Below are positions 21,157 through 31,500 of a stretch of DNA of 64,000 bases, piece after piece. Below the pieces are notes generated by a model. That model was given only the letters and a program-made list of their open reading frames with translations. It was not told the origin of the DNA and ran no database searches. The DNA is taken from contig JAJKFJ010022255.1 of the NCBI GenBank assembly GCA_027382625.1, forward strand, positions 124,001-188,000, in the 5' to 3' direction. Origin of the DNA: Tetmemena sp. SeJ-2015 (taxonomy: Eukaryota; Ciliophora; Spirotrichea; Sporadotrichida; Oxytrichidae). The number at the start of each line of letters is the position of its first letter. Position 1 is the first letter of the stretch. Position numbers and translations under genes: made by a program.

Positions 21157-21407
21157 ATGGAAGGAAGCGTCAAGAATCTCCTCGAAGCCGAAAAGGAGTC
21201 CCAAGCTATCATTGAAGCTGCTATGAAGCAGAAGACCCAGAGAGTCGCAGACGCCAAACTCTACGCAGAACAAGAAATCAACAAACACAGAAAGGAATAC
21301 GAAGAGAGATTCATCGTGGAGTCTGCTAGAAAGCAGGCTGAAAATGCTGCCCTCACTGAGTACGATGAAAAGGCTGAGGAAGATATCAAATTGATTAAAT
21401 AGGACTT
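21157..21407 (+). CDS. VMA10: V-ATPase subunit G, MDS 1 (N-terminal)
   Basis: Subunit G is part of the peripheral stalk of the proton-pumping V-ATPase. This block starts at ATG 21157 (MEGSVKNLLEAEKESQ) and has the family's charged single helix: IIEAAMKQKTQRVADAKLYA, EQEINKHRKEYEERF and DIKLIK. After pointer AATAGGACTT (21398-21407) the frame runs antisense through SF-assemblin and no longer resembles subunit G. The remainder is found 1.3 kb upstream. Confidence 0.88.
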
Positions 21408-21442
21408 ACCTACATTTCATTCTCAGTCGATCTATTGTTGCA

Positions 21443-21774
21443 TGCACTTGAGTGGAGTTAAGTTTATTGCAGGTATCTTCCAGAAGGGAGAGTAGGGTTT
21501 CTTCATTCTCCTCTCTGTCTCTCTTTTCAGTCTCGATTTCAGTCTTGATTTTATTGACCATGTCCTTCAGCATTTCAAGAATTGCTTCTTCAGTTTCCTC
21601 TCTTGCCCTGCGTTCGTTGGCCACCAATTCCGAAAGTCTCTCCGCCTCTTCATCAATTTTAGCCTTGACCTAAACATCACTCTCTTCTCTCTCGACTGTC
21701 TCTGACTTAATCACATCTTGCAGTTTGGGGAAGTCATTTTCAAGGCATTATTTCAAGTGTTCCACACTCTCAAA
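21443..21774 (-). CDS. SF-assemblin, MDS 3
   Basis: Starts at pointer TTTGAGAGT (complement 21766-21774); joining to MDS 2 gives NRFESVEHLKQCLENDFPKL in frame. The block encodes the rest of the rod, including ERRAREETEEAILEMLKDMV and REENEETLLSLLEDTCNKLN, the classic SF-assemblin/giardin end. It stops at a 12-bp pointer (CACTCAAGTGCA; complement 21443-21454) shared with MDS 4. It lies between V-ATPase G MDS 1 and PEX1. Confidence 0.9.
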
Positions 21775-21843
21775 CTCTACTTATAATAAGTGAATTAAAA
21801 GTATAAGTGAGGAGAGAGAAGTGATAGTGATAATTTATTAAAA

Positions 21844-24800
21844 ATGAGATACAGGCTTAAACTTATGAAGAGTATAAAGAACAACTTCATCAATCTGCCC
21901 AAGCAGTCTCCATTACGTCAGTCAGTTTCAACTCGACTGTTCTCTCACGACACTAACAACTGTACTCCCATAAAAGTTCAAATCTTCTCCTCAGATTACT
22001 CTAATGTACTTACTTGTATTCTTTTTTAATTTATCTTAGGCCACATTTTACTTTGGATTTGCGAATGGTACGTCAGAAGACAACAACACAGTAGAAATAA
22101 GTGAAGAAGTAGGTAATCTGCTCAATCTCTAGGATGGAGATTTAGTGCAGTGCAGCATTGAGTACAGTTATTAGAAGCTGAAGGAGGTGGAGCTAGAGCC
22201 TCTAACGCCTGAAGACTTTGAAATAATAGAGAGGAACAGTGAGTGGGTGGAGGACTCACTTCTCAACCAAATAGGAGTGTTCTACCATAACTAACTATTC
22301 GTCATCTTCGTCACCTACTAGCCCAACTAGGTCACCACTATCAATCTCAGATGCAAGATTTAGAGTCAAGTCAGCCAAAGAAACCAGGACAGCAATGAAT
22401 AAACTGACAGTGCTAAGTGCTTCTATCTCACTGTCGACAGTGAACTCCACATCTAGCCTAAAGTAAGGACTCCATAAAAGCTGGATGGAAAGGGGAAAGA
22501 AGAGGATAAAAAAGAAGAGGAGTTTGCAAAGTAGCAGAACAATAAATTGCCTTAATAAAGAGAGATTCTCTTATCAAGATTCAAGCATGATCCTACTATC
22601 AAGAACTTTGATGAGATATTTATAGACCAGAGCTATGTGCAGCATTTCAAAGAAGACCAAATAGTTAAGGTAGAAATTCAAAGAGCAAGCAAAATTACAA
22701 GTCTAGAACTGTCTGACTATCAAGTCTTGAAGTAGCAGAAGCAAGCAGATATTCTTCGACAGACTTAATATTCAGAGCTATTCTTAAAAGTAAAGTTTAG
22801 AGAGAGTGAGAGTTCAGGCTTTTGCTCTATAAATCAAACCCTATTTGAGACTCAATACTAGGATTTTGGAAAAATGAAACTATAAATGGCTAATTCCTCA
22901 GCCTCATTGAATAATGATCAAGAAACTCTACTTGCAATAATCAAGACAAATATTGATATACTTAAAAGTGGAATCAGACTTTATGGAGAAACTTAGAAAA
23001 ATGCTACATTCAAACTTATGAAAGACCTAATCTGCAATTACCTAGCTGAGGAGTCACGGAAGAGAAAATTCTTATTGATTAACGATAACCAGACACTCCT
23101 TTTGAATGCAGCTAATCTCAGACAAGGATTGAAGATTGTTAAATCAGCGGGAGGATAGGACGATGAAAATCTAGTTTATAATGACTTGTAAAGTAAGTTA
23201 ACTTTCTTATAGTTTAAAGAAATTTTTAGACCAACTTAAGTAAATTTTGAAGAAAGACAGAAGTTTATATCTCCATGTCAAGTTCTAAATCGATAGAGCA
23301 AGTAGACAACTTATTCAGAATCTTAGAGCAGAGAAATATATCAAGATCCTTGAGAATTTAGACTGCAGTACTAAGATTTAATTAGCATTAGATCCAATAT
23401 AAAGTGATGAAAACTAAGTTGATTAAAGTTCAAATTTGGACTCTCTAGAAAAACTGATATCCAAGAAACTATTCTCATCAATCACTGAACAAATTGAAAA
23501 TAGAATGTTCAGAGATAGAGGAGCCAACAAATCTTGCTTAATATATGGGCCATAGTCAGTTGGAAAGACTTATCTCTGCAAGAATCTACTTAAGGAATTT
23601 TCTAAGCTACTTTAAAATGTTCACGTCTAGTATATTGATTGCAATAAGCTTCAAGTAAATATATCCTCAACAGAAGGAATCGATATAGCTCTGGAATTTC
23701 TAAAATTGAAGTTGAATTTCTCAAGTCAGTTGCAACCAAGCTTAGTAATCCTAGATAACTTAAACGCCATCTGCCAAGTAATTAGCAATGATGAATAGCA
23801 AAATCCTGTTGATTAAGTCAAATCCTTGAAGTTCAGCAAGCTCATTCTAGATTTCATTAAGCAGAGCTTAGGGGTTAAGGTAATTGGAATAGCAAGGCAT
23901 TTCTCTTCTTTGAATAGCAAACTACTAGACGTTGGTTACTTTGATAATATGATAGAGATGAAGCCTCCCACCAAAGAGTAGAGATATTCCTTAATCTAGG
24001 AAGTTTTAGCTCCACCAGAATGCTAAACCAAGGAAATATTGCTACAAAAGCAAGCTTAAATGACAGAATACTTTGTAGCCAAAGACATTTCACATGTCTT
24101 TGCACGAATAAGCCACCTCCTAATTGGAATAAATCATTAGGAGTACGAGAAAATATTTGAAGAGCAAGTTAATCAATACAAGAAAGCTTGTTTCCCGTAA
24201 ACTTAGAGTATCTCTGAAGGTGTTCCAGATTGGGATTTAGAAATAGGAGGCTTGAAAGAAATTAAAGAGCAAGTAGAGGAAATATTTGGAGTTACTCAAA
24301 GATACTCAATTTACTTTAAAGGTCAAAAGATAAATCAAGGGTTGCTGCTCTATGGCCCACCAGGCTGTGGAAAAACTTACTTAGCCGGAGCAATTGCTAA
24401 AAAATTCAACATTAACTTTATAAGTGTAAAGGGACCAGAGCTTTTGGATAAGTACATAGGAGCTAGTGAATAAAATGTGAGGGATTTATTTGACAGAGCG
24501 AATGCTTCAAAGCCTTCAATCTTGTTCTTTGACGAATTTGATTCACTCGTACCTAGAAGAGGTTCAGGAACTACTTCAGTCACTGACAGGATAGTAAATC
24601 AGTTTCTCTGCTATCTCGATGGAGTAGAAGGCAGAGATGGAATATTTGTTATGGCGGCAACCTCTCGACCAGACTTAGTTGATGTGGCACTTTTGAGGCC
24701 AGGGAGAATAGATAAGTCAGTATATTTTTTAATATATTGTGGCTTCCCCAATTTTGAAGAACGCTCGGAGATAATAAAAGTCTATCTGTCCAAATTCCAA

Positions 24801-25198
24801 TTCAAATCCTTATACAGCGATAGGGCCTAGCATGAGGAATTTATTTCGACACTAGCCAGAAAGAGTGAAAATTTCACCTCCGCTGATATCAAAGGTCTCA
24901 TTCAAAATGCTTTTTACTATATTTTTGAAAGCTTAACTTGCCAAAATGAGTAGGGTTCTTGATGAGTGCCATAGTTCAAACACTGAACCTGACTTTAGCA
25001 TAAATGAGGATGATATCATGGAGAATCTGAGACAAAAATATATTTGCTATAAATTATAAGGTTTCAATGAGACTATTTGTTAAAGGCATCAATGACTAGG
25101 AAAGAATGAGATTCGAATCGATATATAGGAAATATCAAGACAAGGGAGGTAATCCACAGAAAGAGGACTTAAAGAAATAAAAGCAAATACTTTAATGA
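21844..25198 (+). CDS. PEX1: PEX1-like peroxisomal AAA ATPase
   Basis: PEX1 with PEX6 extracts the import receptor PEX5 from the peroxisome membrane. The N-domain matches: [16 protein letters not shown], a [20 protein letters not shown] segment and LLNQIGVF. The first AAA module is degenerate ([19 protein letters not shown]). The second is canonical: [55 protein letters not shown] and [20 protein letters not shown]. The C-terminal helix [16 protein letters not shown] ends at TGA 25196-25198. Short introns (for example near 22006-22039 and 25054-25078) and some one-base breaks interrupt it. It is colinear, unlike its neighbours. It converges with the tetraspanin-like gene, 62 bp away. Confidence 0.9.
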
Positions 25199-25260
25199 AT
25201 ACATACTTAATTTTTAATAAATAAAGCACGAAGCAGAATACTCGTTGGTAGAAATTAAAT

Positions 25261-26727
25261 TCATCTTGAAGTTTTTGCCTTTTTATTTGATGGAGTATGA
25301 TTTTAGCTGTTTGTTTTGCTTTCTGAAGAGTAGTGGCCTTTATGAAGATCTTATGGGTCTTGATATAGATCATGCTTACTCTGTACCTTCCCTTCTACAA
25401 GCTATTTCTTTTCTGAGTAGTAAAAATAAAATTTAAAGTAGTCTTTACCCTGTGTATTCAAAGTAGCATGCTGCAGATTCTCAGTCGTTTGATGTTTGTT
25501 AACAGGCGAGTACTTCTTACTTTAACCCTTAGCTGAGTTGAGATACTTGGCTTCAGGATCAATTTTACTTCCCTCCTTTCTCTCTTCATCATTCCGATGT
25601 GAGTTATTTTTAGACTTTCGTTTTCCTTTTTTGCCAGTTCTCTAAGGACCATTAGCTTCTTCTTCTTCCTCTTACTCATTTTCATCTTCAGGCGGCTCAA
25701 GAACGTACTTTCTAAGCCTTATCTGTTCTCTAAGTGCTTTTGCATCTTTATCTCTGAAACACAAGCCGAATGAGCAGAACCAAGCGCAGAAAACAAAAGT
25801 ACCGCAAGTTAAGAACACGTAGCCCATATTGCCCATGTCTCTCTCTAAGTCTTTGCTAATGTGGGATTGGCAAGATCTAAAATTAGGCCCTGATGTGAAG
25901 TCAGTGAACAAAAGCTAATAAATAATTAATAGCAGAGTTTGAGAGTTGCACAAGCCAGAGCAAGAGTAGGTTCTTTCAAGCTCACTCATATAGTTTATGA
26001 GATCATAGTCCCACTTGTAGGAGTAATCTTACGCCTGAAGACACCCGGTCAAGTTTAAATTCGTGCCTGTAAAGTTCTTACCAGTAAATTGATAGGAAGC
26101 GTACGCAGTTTTATTGTAAGAAGGACTGCAAGGGCAAATGTCTGTGCACATAAGCTGCTTGTAAAGTTCTACATAAGTATAAAGCTTATTATTTAAATAA
26201 AAATTTAATGTGAGTATCATCAATTGAGGTGACAAATTCATTGAGGGCGAATCCATTCCAATAGTCAGTATTTTTAGATTAGCAGTGATCTGATAAAGCC
26301 TCAGACCCATAGAATCCAGCGGCTAAACAAAGTACTCCAAGTAGATAGTAAACCGCAAAAATAGAGAAGGTCAGAACCCCAAACTATAAATACTTAGAAG
26401 ATATCGCAAATTTTACATGACAAGATATTATGCAGTGCTTTATTCGGGTAACAAGGAGAATTCCCAAGAAGCAAAGAAAGACAAGCAGCACTCCCATTAC
26501 AATTCCAATATAGAAAGTCATCTCAGAGAGATTTTAAGGCAAGTATTTCCCGTAAGCAAGCCAAATATACTGCCTTTTAGCTTTGATAGCCCAGTAGAGA
26601 GATATAGCTCCACAGCCCTAAAATGATACTGATATGATGTAATTCTTACAATTAGTCCGACGGAGAACAGCGCCACAAAAGCCTTGACTAACCTAAGTGG
26701 AAAATAACTTATAGTCAAACAACACAT
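25261..26727 (-). CDS. tetraspanin-like four-pass membrane protein with long charged tail
   Basis: Start Met at 26727 (MCCLTISYFPLRLVKAF) with a hydrophobic first segment, and more membrane segments after introns or IESs. A large Cys-containing extracellular loop includes MCTDICPCSPSYNKTAYASY, an N-linked-type NFTGTNLNLTGC, and a later TYSCSGLC/FRSCQSH region. The final membrane helix is YVFLTCGTFVFCAWFCSFGL. The cytoplasmic tail is very acidic then basic (EDENEQEEEEEANG, GKKGKRKSKNNS) and ends at TGA 25261-25263. The layout fits a tetraspanin, but the CCG signature was not seen intact. In-frame TAA/TAG are Gln. Confidence 0.6.
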
Positions 26728-26853
26728 TTATAATCATTTTTAATTGGATAAAAAGTTCAAATATTGAGAATAGATGATCGGGATTTTATTTTTAAAAGGA
26801 AATTAACATAAAGTTGATTAAAAACGAATTATCTAAATGAGTTATCTTATTCT

Positions 26854-28500
26854 TCAATCTTAATCTCCTTAGTGAGTTGACAATATTTCTTGAATCATTT
26901 TGTCTTCTTCTAAATCCTAATGGTCTTGATTTTGTTAATACTCATTTAAGATATCACTTTCGCTAAGTGCTTAGCTCTATTTACTTTTTCTCATCCTATC
27001 ATCAACTGTTATCTTAAAATATGTAGTGAATTTATTTATCTCTGGATATATATTTTACTAAGTCCCTGTATTTTACCTGGTTATCACTTCCACTGCTGGT
27101 ATCATATAAATAAAAATTTGATCTAGGTATATCCTTACTTTGTAATACTGAGGATTTCAAAGATTTCTTTTTGTTTAGGATGCTACTTGCTTTCGTGGCC
27201 ACTTCTTTTAATAAAATTAAAGCAAGTTCTTAGTTACTTAAGCCTGTAAAATTACTTTTAGATTGCCTTTTGCCATCTTTTGAGATAAAGAAGGCGGATT
27301 TAGTTTGGTGGCTATTTCCAATTTCATTTTAAGATTTTAAGTTTGCCTTATCAATCAGACTTTTGTGTGAGGTATCACTTGCTTGACTCATGTTTATCAT
27401 ATATCGAGGATTGGTGCTCACCACTTGGCTTAATAAAGAAATACATAAAGTGATATTTATAGCTCTGTAGGTTGTGGGTGATTAAGGTTTCTGGGGCTGG
27501 CATGTCATGATCTTGTTTTTCTAATTCGTGGATTAATTCCTGCAGGTATCTGCCTAGTTTCTAGTCCTTCTTGAGGTTGGATAAAATCTTCTACTGCTTG
27601 GTAGCATCCTCCTCATTAACACAAATAACTATTAGACATCTTCAGATTGAGTATTCTTATCATTCATTTCATCTTATTCATCTTAAAGAAAGAGAATAAT
27701 ATTCAGCAACTGGCTCATCAATTGCCTTAGTAGGATGTATTTTTGCTTTTGGCTTCTTTTGAAGTTCTTGAGTTTAGTCTTCTTTATTAAAAAGTAAATA
27801 CAATGCTTTCATGAAGTTGTGCTACCCATGCTCGCTCTCCTCACCTAAGTCTGTGTCCACCTTCAATTACACAAGCAGGTTTCTCTTAAAATTAAATGAC
27901 ACTTTGAATCTATCATACTATCATTCTCATTGAATTAAAAAGCAATTATACTTTTAGAAGTTAAATTATTTTTAGATTAAAAAAATTTCCTAAATTAAGT
28001 TCTATAAATTTCTTCCCTTCTTATTAAAAAAAGAGGGTCACGTATTTACTGCTTAAATATAAATAAAATTATTTTAAACTATTCTAATACTACTAGAAAT
28101 TAAATTAATTGAACTTTAGTAAAATGGTTAACAATAAATTTTTTTGTAATTGAACATAATATGAAAGAAATTTGTTCACCAACGCCTATAGTCCAATAAA
28201 GACTACTATAAAAATAGTATTGATTTAGAACTCTGAAATGACAGTTGTAGATCTCTATTTTGGCCCTTTTATTTGAGCATAATTATCAAATATAATTTTT
28301 TATAATATTTTAAGTTTGAATATCTTCCTAAAGAGTGTCTCTGATTTGGCTCTTGTTTTTCTGGAACCCTCTTTTTCTTTTTCATCTTGAGTTTACTCTT
28401 GAATTAAGTCTTTCTTCATGCCAGCTTGTCTGAGAATTTTATCTCTGCGCAGATAGAACTGCAGTTTCTCAACGTTCTTATTCCCTATTCTTCAAATTTA
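26854..28500 (-). other. cytoplasmic tail blocks of the giant gene
   Basis: Charged, Gln-rich coding blocks, for example ILSNLKKDQKLGRYLQELIH near 27500-27600 and DILNEYQQNQDHQDLEEDKM near 26880-26945, ending at TGA 26854-26856. Matching blocks are present in the paralogue (near 59230-59390 and 58453-58570). Confidence 0.65.
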
Positions 28501-31500
28501 TAACCTTTTTATAAGGATTAAATATACATTAGAAGAAATGCTAAACACTATACTTCAATAAACCTTATTTAAGATTTTAAGATTTTTGTTGTTGATTTTG
28601 TTGGACAAAATTAATTAGTAGCAAACATTACTACGGAGAGTTGTAAGGCAAAAGAAATATTTTTTCTAATAATTCTATATCAAATTATGAATAGTTTTTA
28701 GAAGAGTAAGATTATCAAAAGAGCAAATCAATGAAAATTAGCTTAATTTAAAATTTTATAGAGTATAAAAATAGCTATTAAGTTTATTCAGATGATCATT
28801 TTAAGTCTTACTAAAAATAGTTTGTTCATTCATTTTCGTAACATTAAGAAAAATACCCATTAAAGAAAAATTGTCATCGAGAAGCTTTAAAATATGTTTC
28901 TTGCAAGCTCAAAAGTAAAACTTAAAAAATAAAGTTTTCAATTTAATTGTTTCTTATGCTTTAAATGCCAGGGGATTATTGAGAACAAGTTCCCCTTTGG
29001 AGCAAAGAACGTCTATCTGTCTCAAACTTTCCTACAACTTAATAAAGATTATTTATCTTTTCTCTGAGCATGTTATTGTCTTCATTGATTTCTGCCTCTT
29101 TAAGTAGGATCTCATACTTGTGACTGTTGCCACAGAGACATAGAGTAGTGTAGAGCTTAGGAATGGCTTTTATCAACACATTTTTCAGTTAAAAGTACAT
29201 CTTAAATGCAAAAGTCGCAAAGAAAATTATGTTGCTCATCAGGATAATCACGAAAAGAAAGTTTTTAAAAGTCAAATTGATTTTATCTATCTGTAAAATG
29301 TTAAAATTGTATCCTAGTGGATTATAAGACTATTATATTAATTTAATATCATAGGGACTGGGCTTATTTTAAAAAAAATTACGTATTTTCTTAAAGCAAA
29401 TAATTTTTAACTCTCATATAAATCTTTTGTTTTTAAAAGAAGGAATTTAGTATTTTCAGTTAGATCCACACCTGACGAATTTGAAGTAGTGCCAGATGAT
29501 GTGTCTGTGGAGTCAACCGATACTATAAAGAAGATACCACAGAATATAGTCATCAAAGAACATATTATAGAAAGTGTCTCAAGCTAGTTTAGAGTTAATT
29601 AATTTAACATGATTATAATTTCTTTAGAGTGATTGTGATAAATGGGTTCTTTGTAACATTTATACTCATGAAGAATATAAGCATAAGCAGCACCAAAAGA
29701 GCTTAAATAAAATAATAAATTCTCATAATAAGCTTAGGTGATGACTCCATATTAGACGAGGAACACTTGCACAAAGATAAGGAAGATCTTGCGATACATT
29801 ATTACAGTTTCCCAGTAATAAAATCTCAGTTTGTAACCTCTAAACAAGAACCCATATTTCTGCTTAACGTCCAAAGTATCTAACTTTGTCTAGTTTCTCA
29901 TCAGTAGTATGAAGGAGAAGAGTGGGATACCCATTCCCCAAACTATCAAGGCAGGTGCTCCTACTCCCAACGCCCACAAAGAGTGCTAACCTTAATAGCA
30001 AACTACTTCTAGGTCATTCTTGAGTCTCTTGTCTCCGTCTATATCCACACAGCTATAAAATTTTAATAAACAACAAGAGATAATTTACTTGAAGGTGTTG
30101 AAGACATATTTCACTATATTTGGGTGGACTAGAAATAGAAGAATAACCACTGAGGATGTTGAACTTGCTTTGAAAGATGGACTTTTAATATTCTTTCTGT
30201 AAATGACTGCCCAAACCACGTAACTGATTATCGTTAATAAAAGTGGGAGGATTCCAAACAAGACAAGTTTGAAATAGAAGATCAAAATATTTATTAGATT
30301 CTGAAAGGGATAAGTGAATCCTTGCTTGTATCACTCGAACTAGATGAATCTACAAAGTCGTCAGTGTAGATACTTAATTTTATATTTATTTATTTAGCCT
30401 GGGTCTTTATTCAAAAAGCAATCTCTTTAACAATAAATTTCTTATTTTTGATCTACTGAGAATATCTAGTTTGAAGCTTCTCCGACTGTTTGATTAGCTT
30501 GGAAGTATGATAGTACAATCTGAGGCCAATTAAAGTCGAAAGAAGCAGTCAGTACCACTAGTTGAATGTGATTTAGCAGAATCTTTTAGAACACACTTGT
30601 CACATTTTTAACGTTAGCGGCTCCTTTAAGCGTTGATCTAATCATCAAGCTCAATATCAAAATAAAATATTAACATCATTAAAATAGAATACTTAATACT
30701 GTTAAAGAAACATATTTAAGGCAGTGACAAATAGAATTTATTATTTTTCAATACAGAATTAAGATTTTTGTTTATTTCAGAAACTTCTTAATTTTTATGT
30801 TTGCTTATTAAATATTTGTACGATGTAAAAATTTTAAAGTTGTAATCTAATTTATTAAAAGTTTTAAGATATGTGTTATATTTAAAACATCTTTCATTTA
30901 TAAATTGAAATACGACTATGGCTGCAACAAAGATAAATTAAGATTGCGGATATTCTGAAAACATTGGTCGCAAATTCAGGGCATTTATTGCATTTAAACT
31001 AGGAGTTAGTAGAATAGCCTGGTCTACAGTCAGCGCATAGTATACCCTAGTAACCAGTCTAGCAGGTTCCTTATGGGTTATTGTATGGAGCAATCATTCC
31101 CCTAAAATTTTAATGATATCATAAGCTTACAAGCATGCTTGAGTATTTATGCACTTAATGAAAACTGAAGTTAGATTATTCTTCCTCCAGTAAAAAAGTA
31201 ATCTAAATATATTTGTAGCCTGGCTGAGGTCCAATATTAGCACCACCGTTACACACTGCTTAAGTAGTAGGGCACTTTGTGCAATCTCCGGGTTGCGTCA
31301 TTTTAACTAGAGAGTAAGTGCTTCCTTCAGTGCAAGGATCGCATCTACATTTATTTTAAGACTTTTAAGTATTCTTACTATCCTGATTCAGTAAAACTCT
31401 CTCCTAATTCGCATTCTCTTAAACTGACATCCACAGTGAATTCACTAGTGCTAGTAGTCGATACAGAAGAAGAGGATGATGAACCTGATGCAAGAGAAAT

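Noticed and set aside
26417..26626. Plus-strand open frame opposite the tetraspanin-like gene
   Set aside because: Antisense to membrane-segment coding sequence; no independent support.
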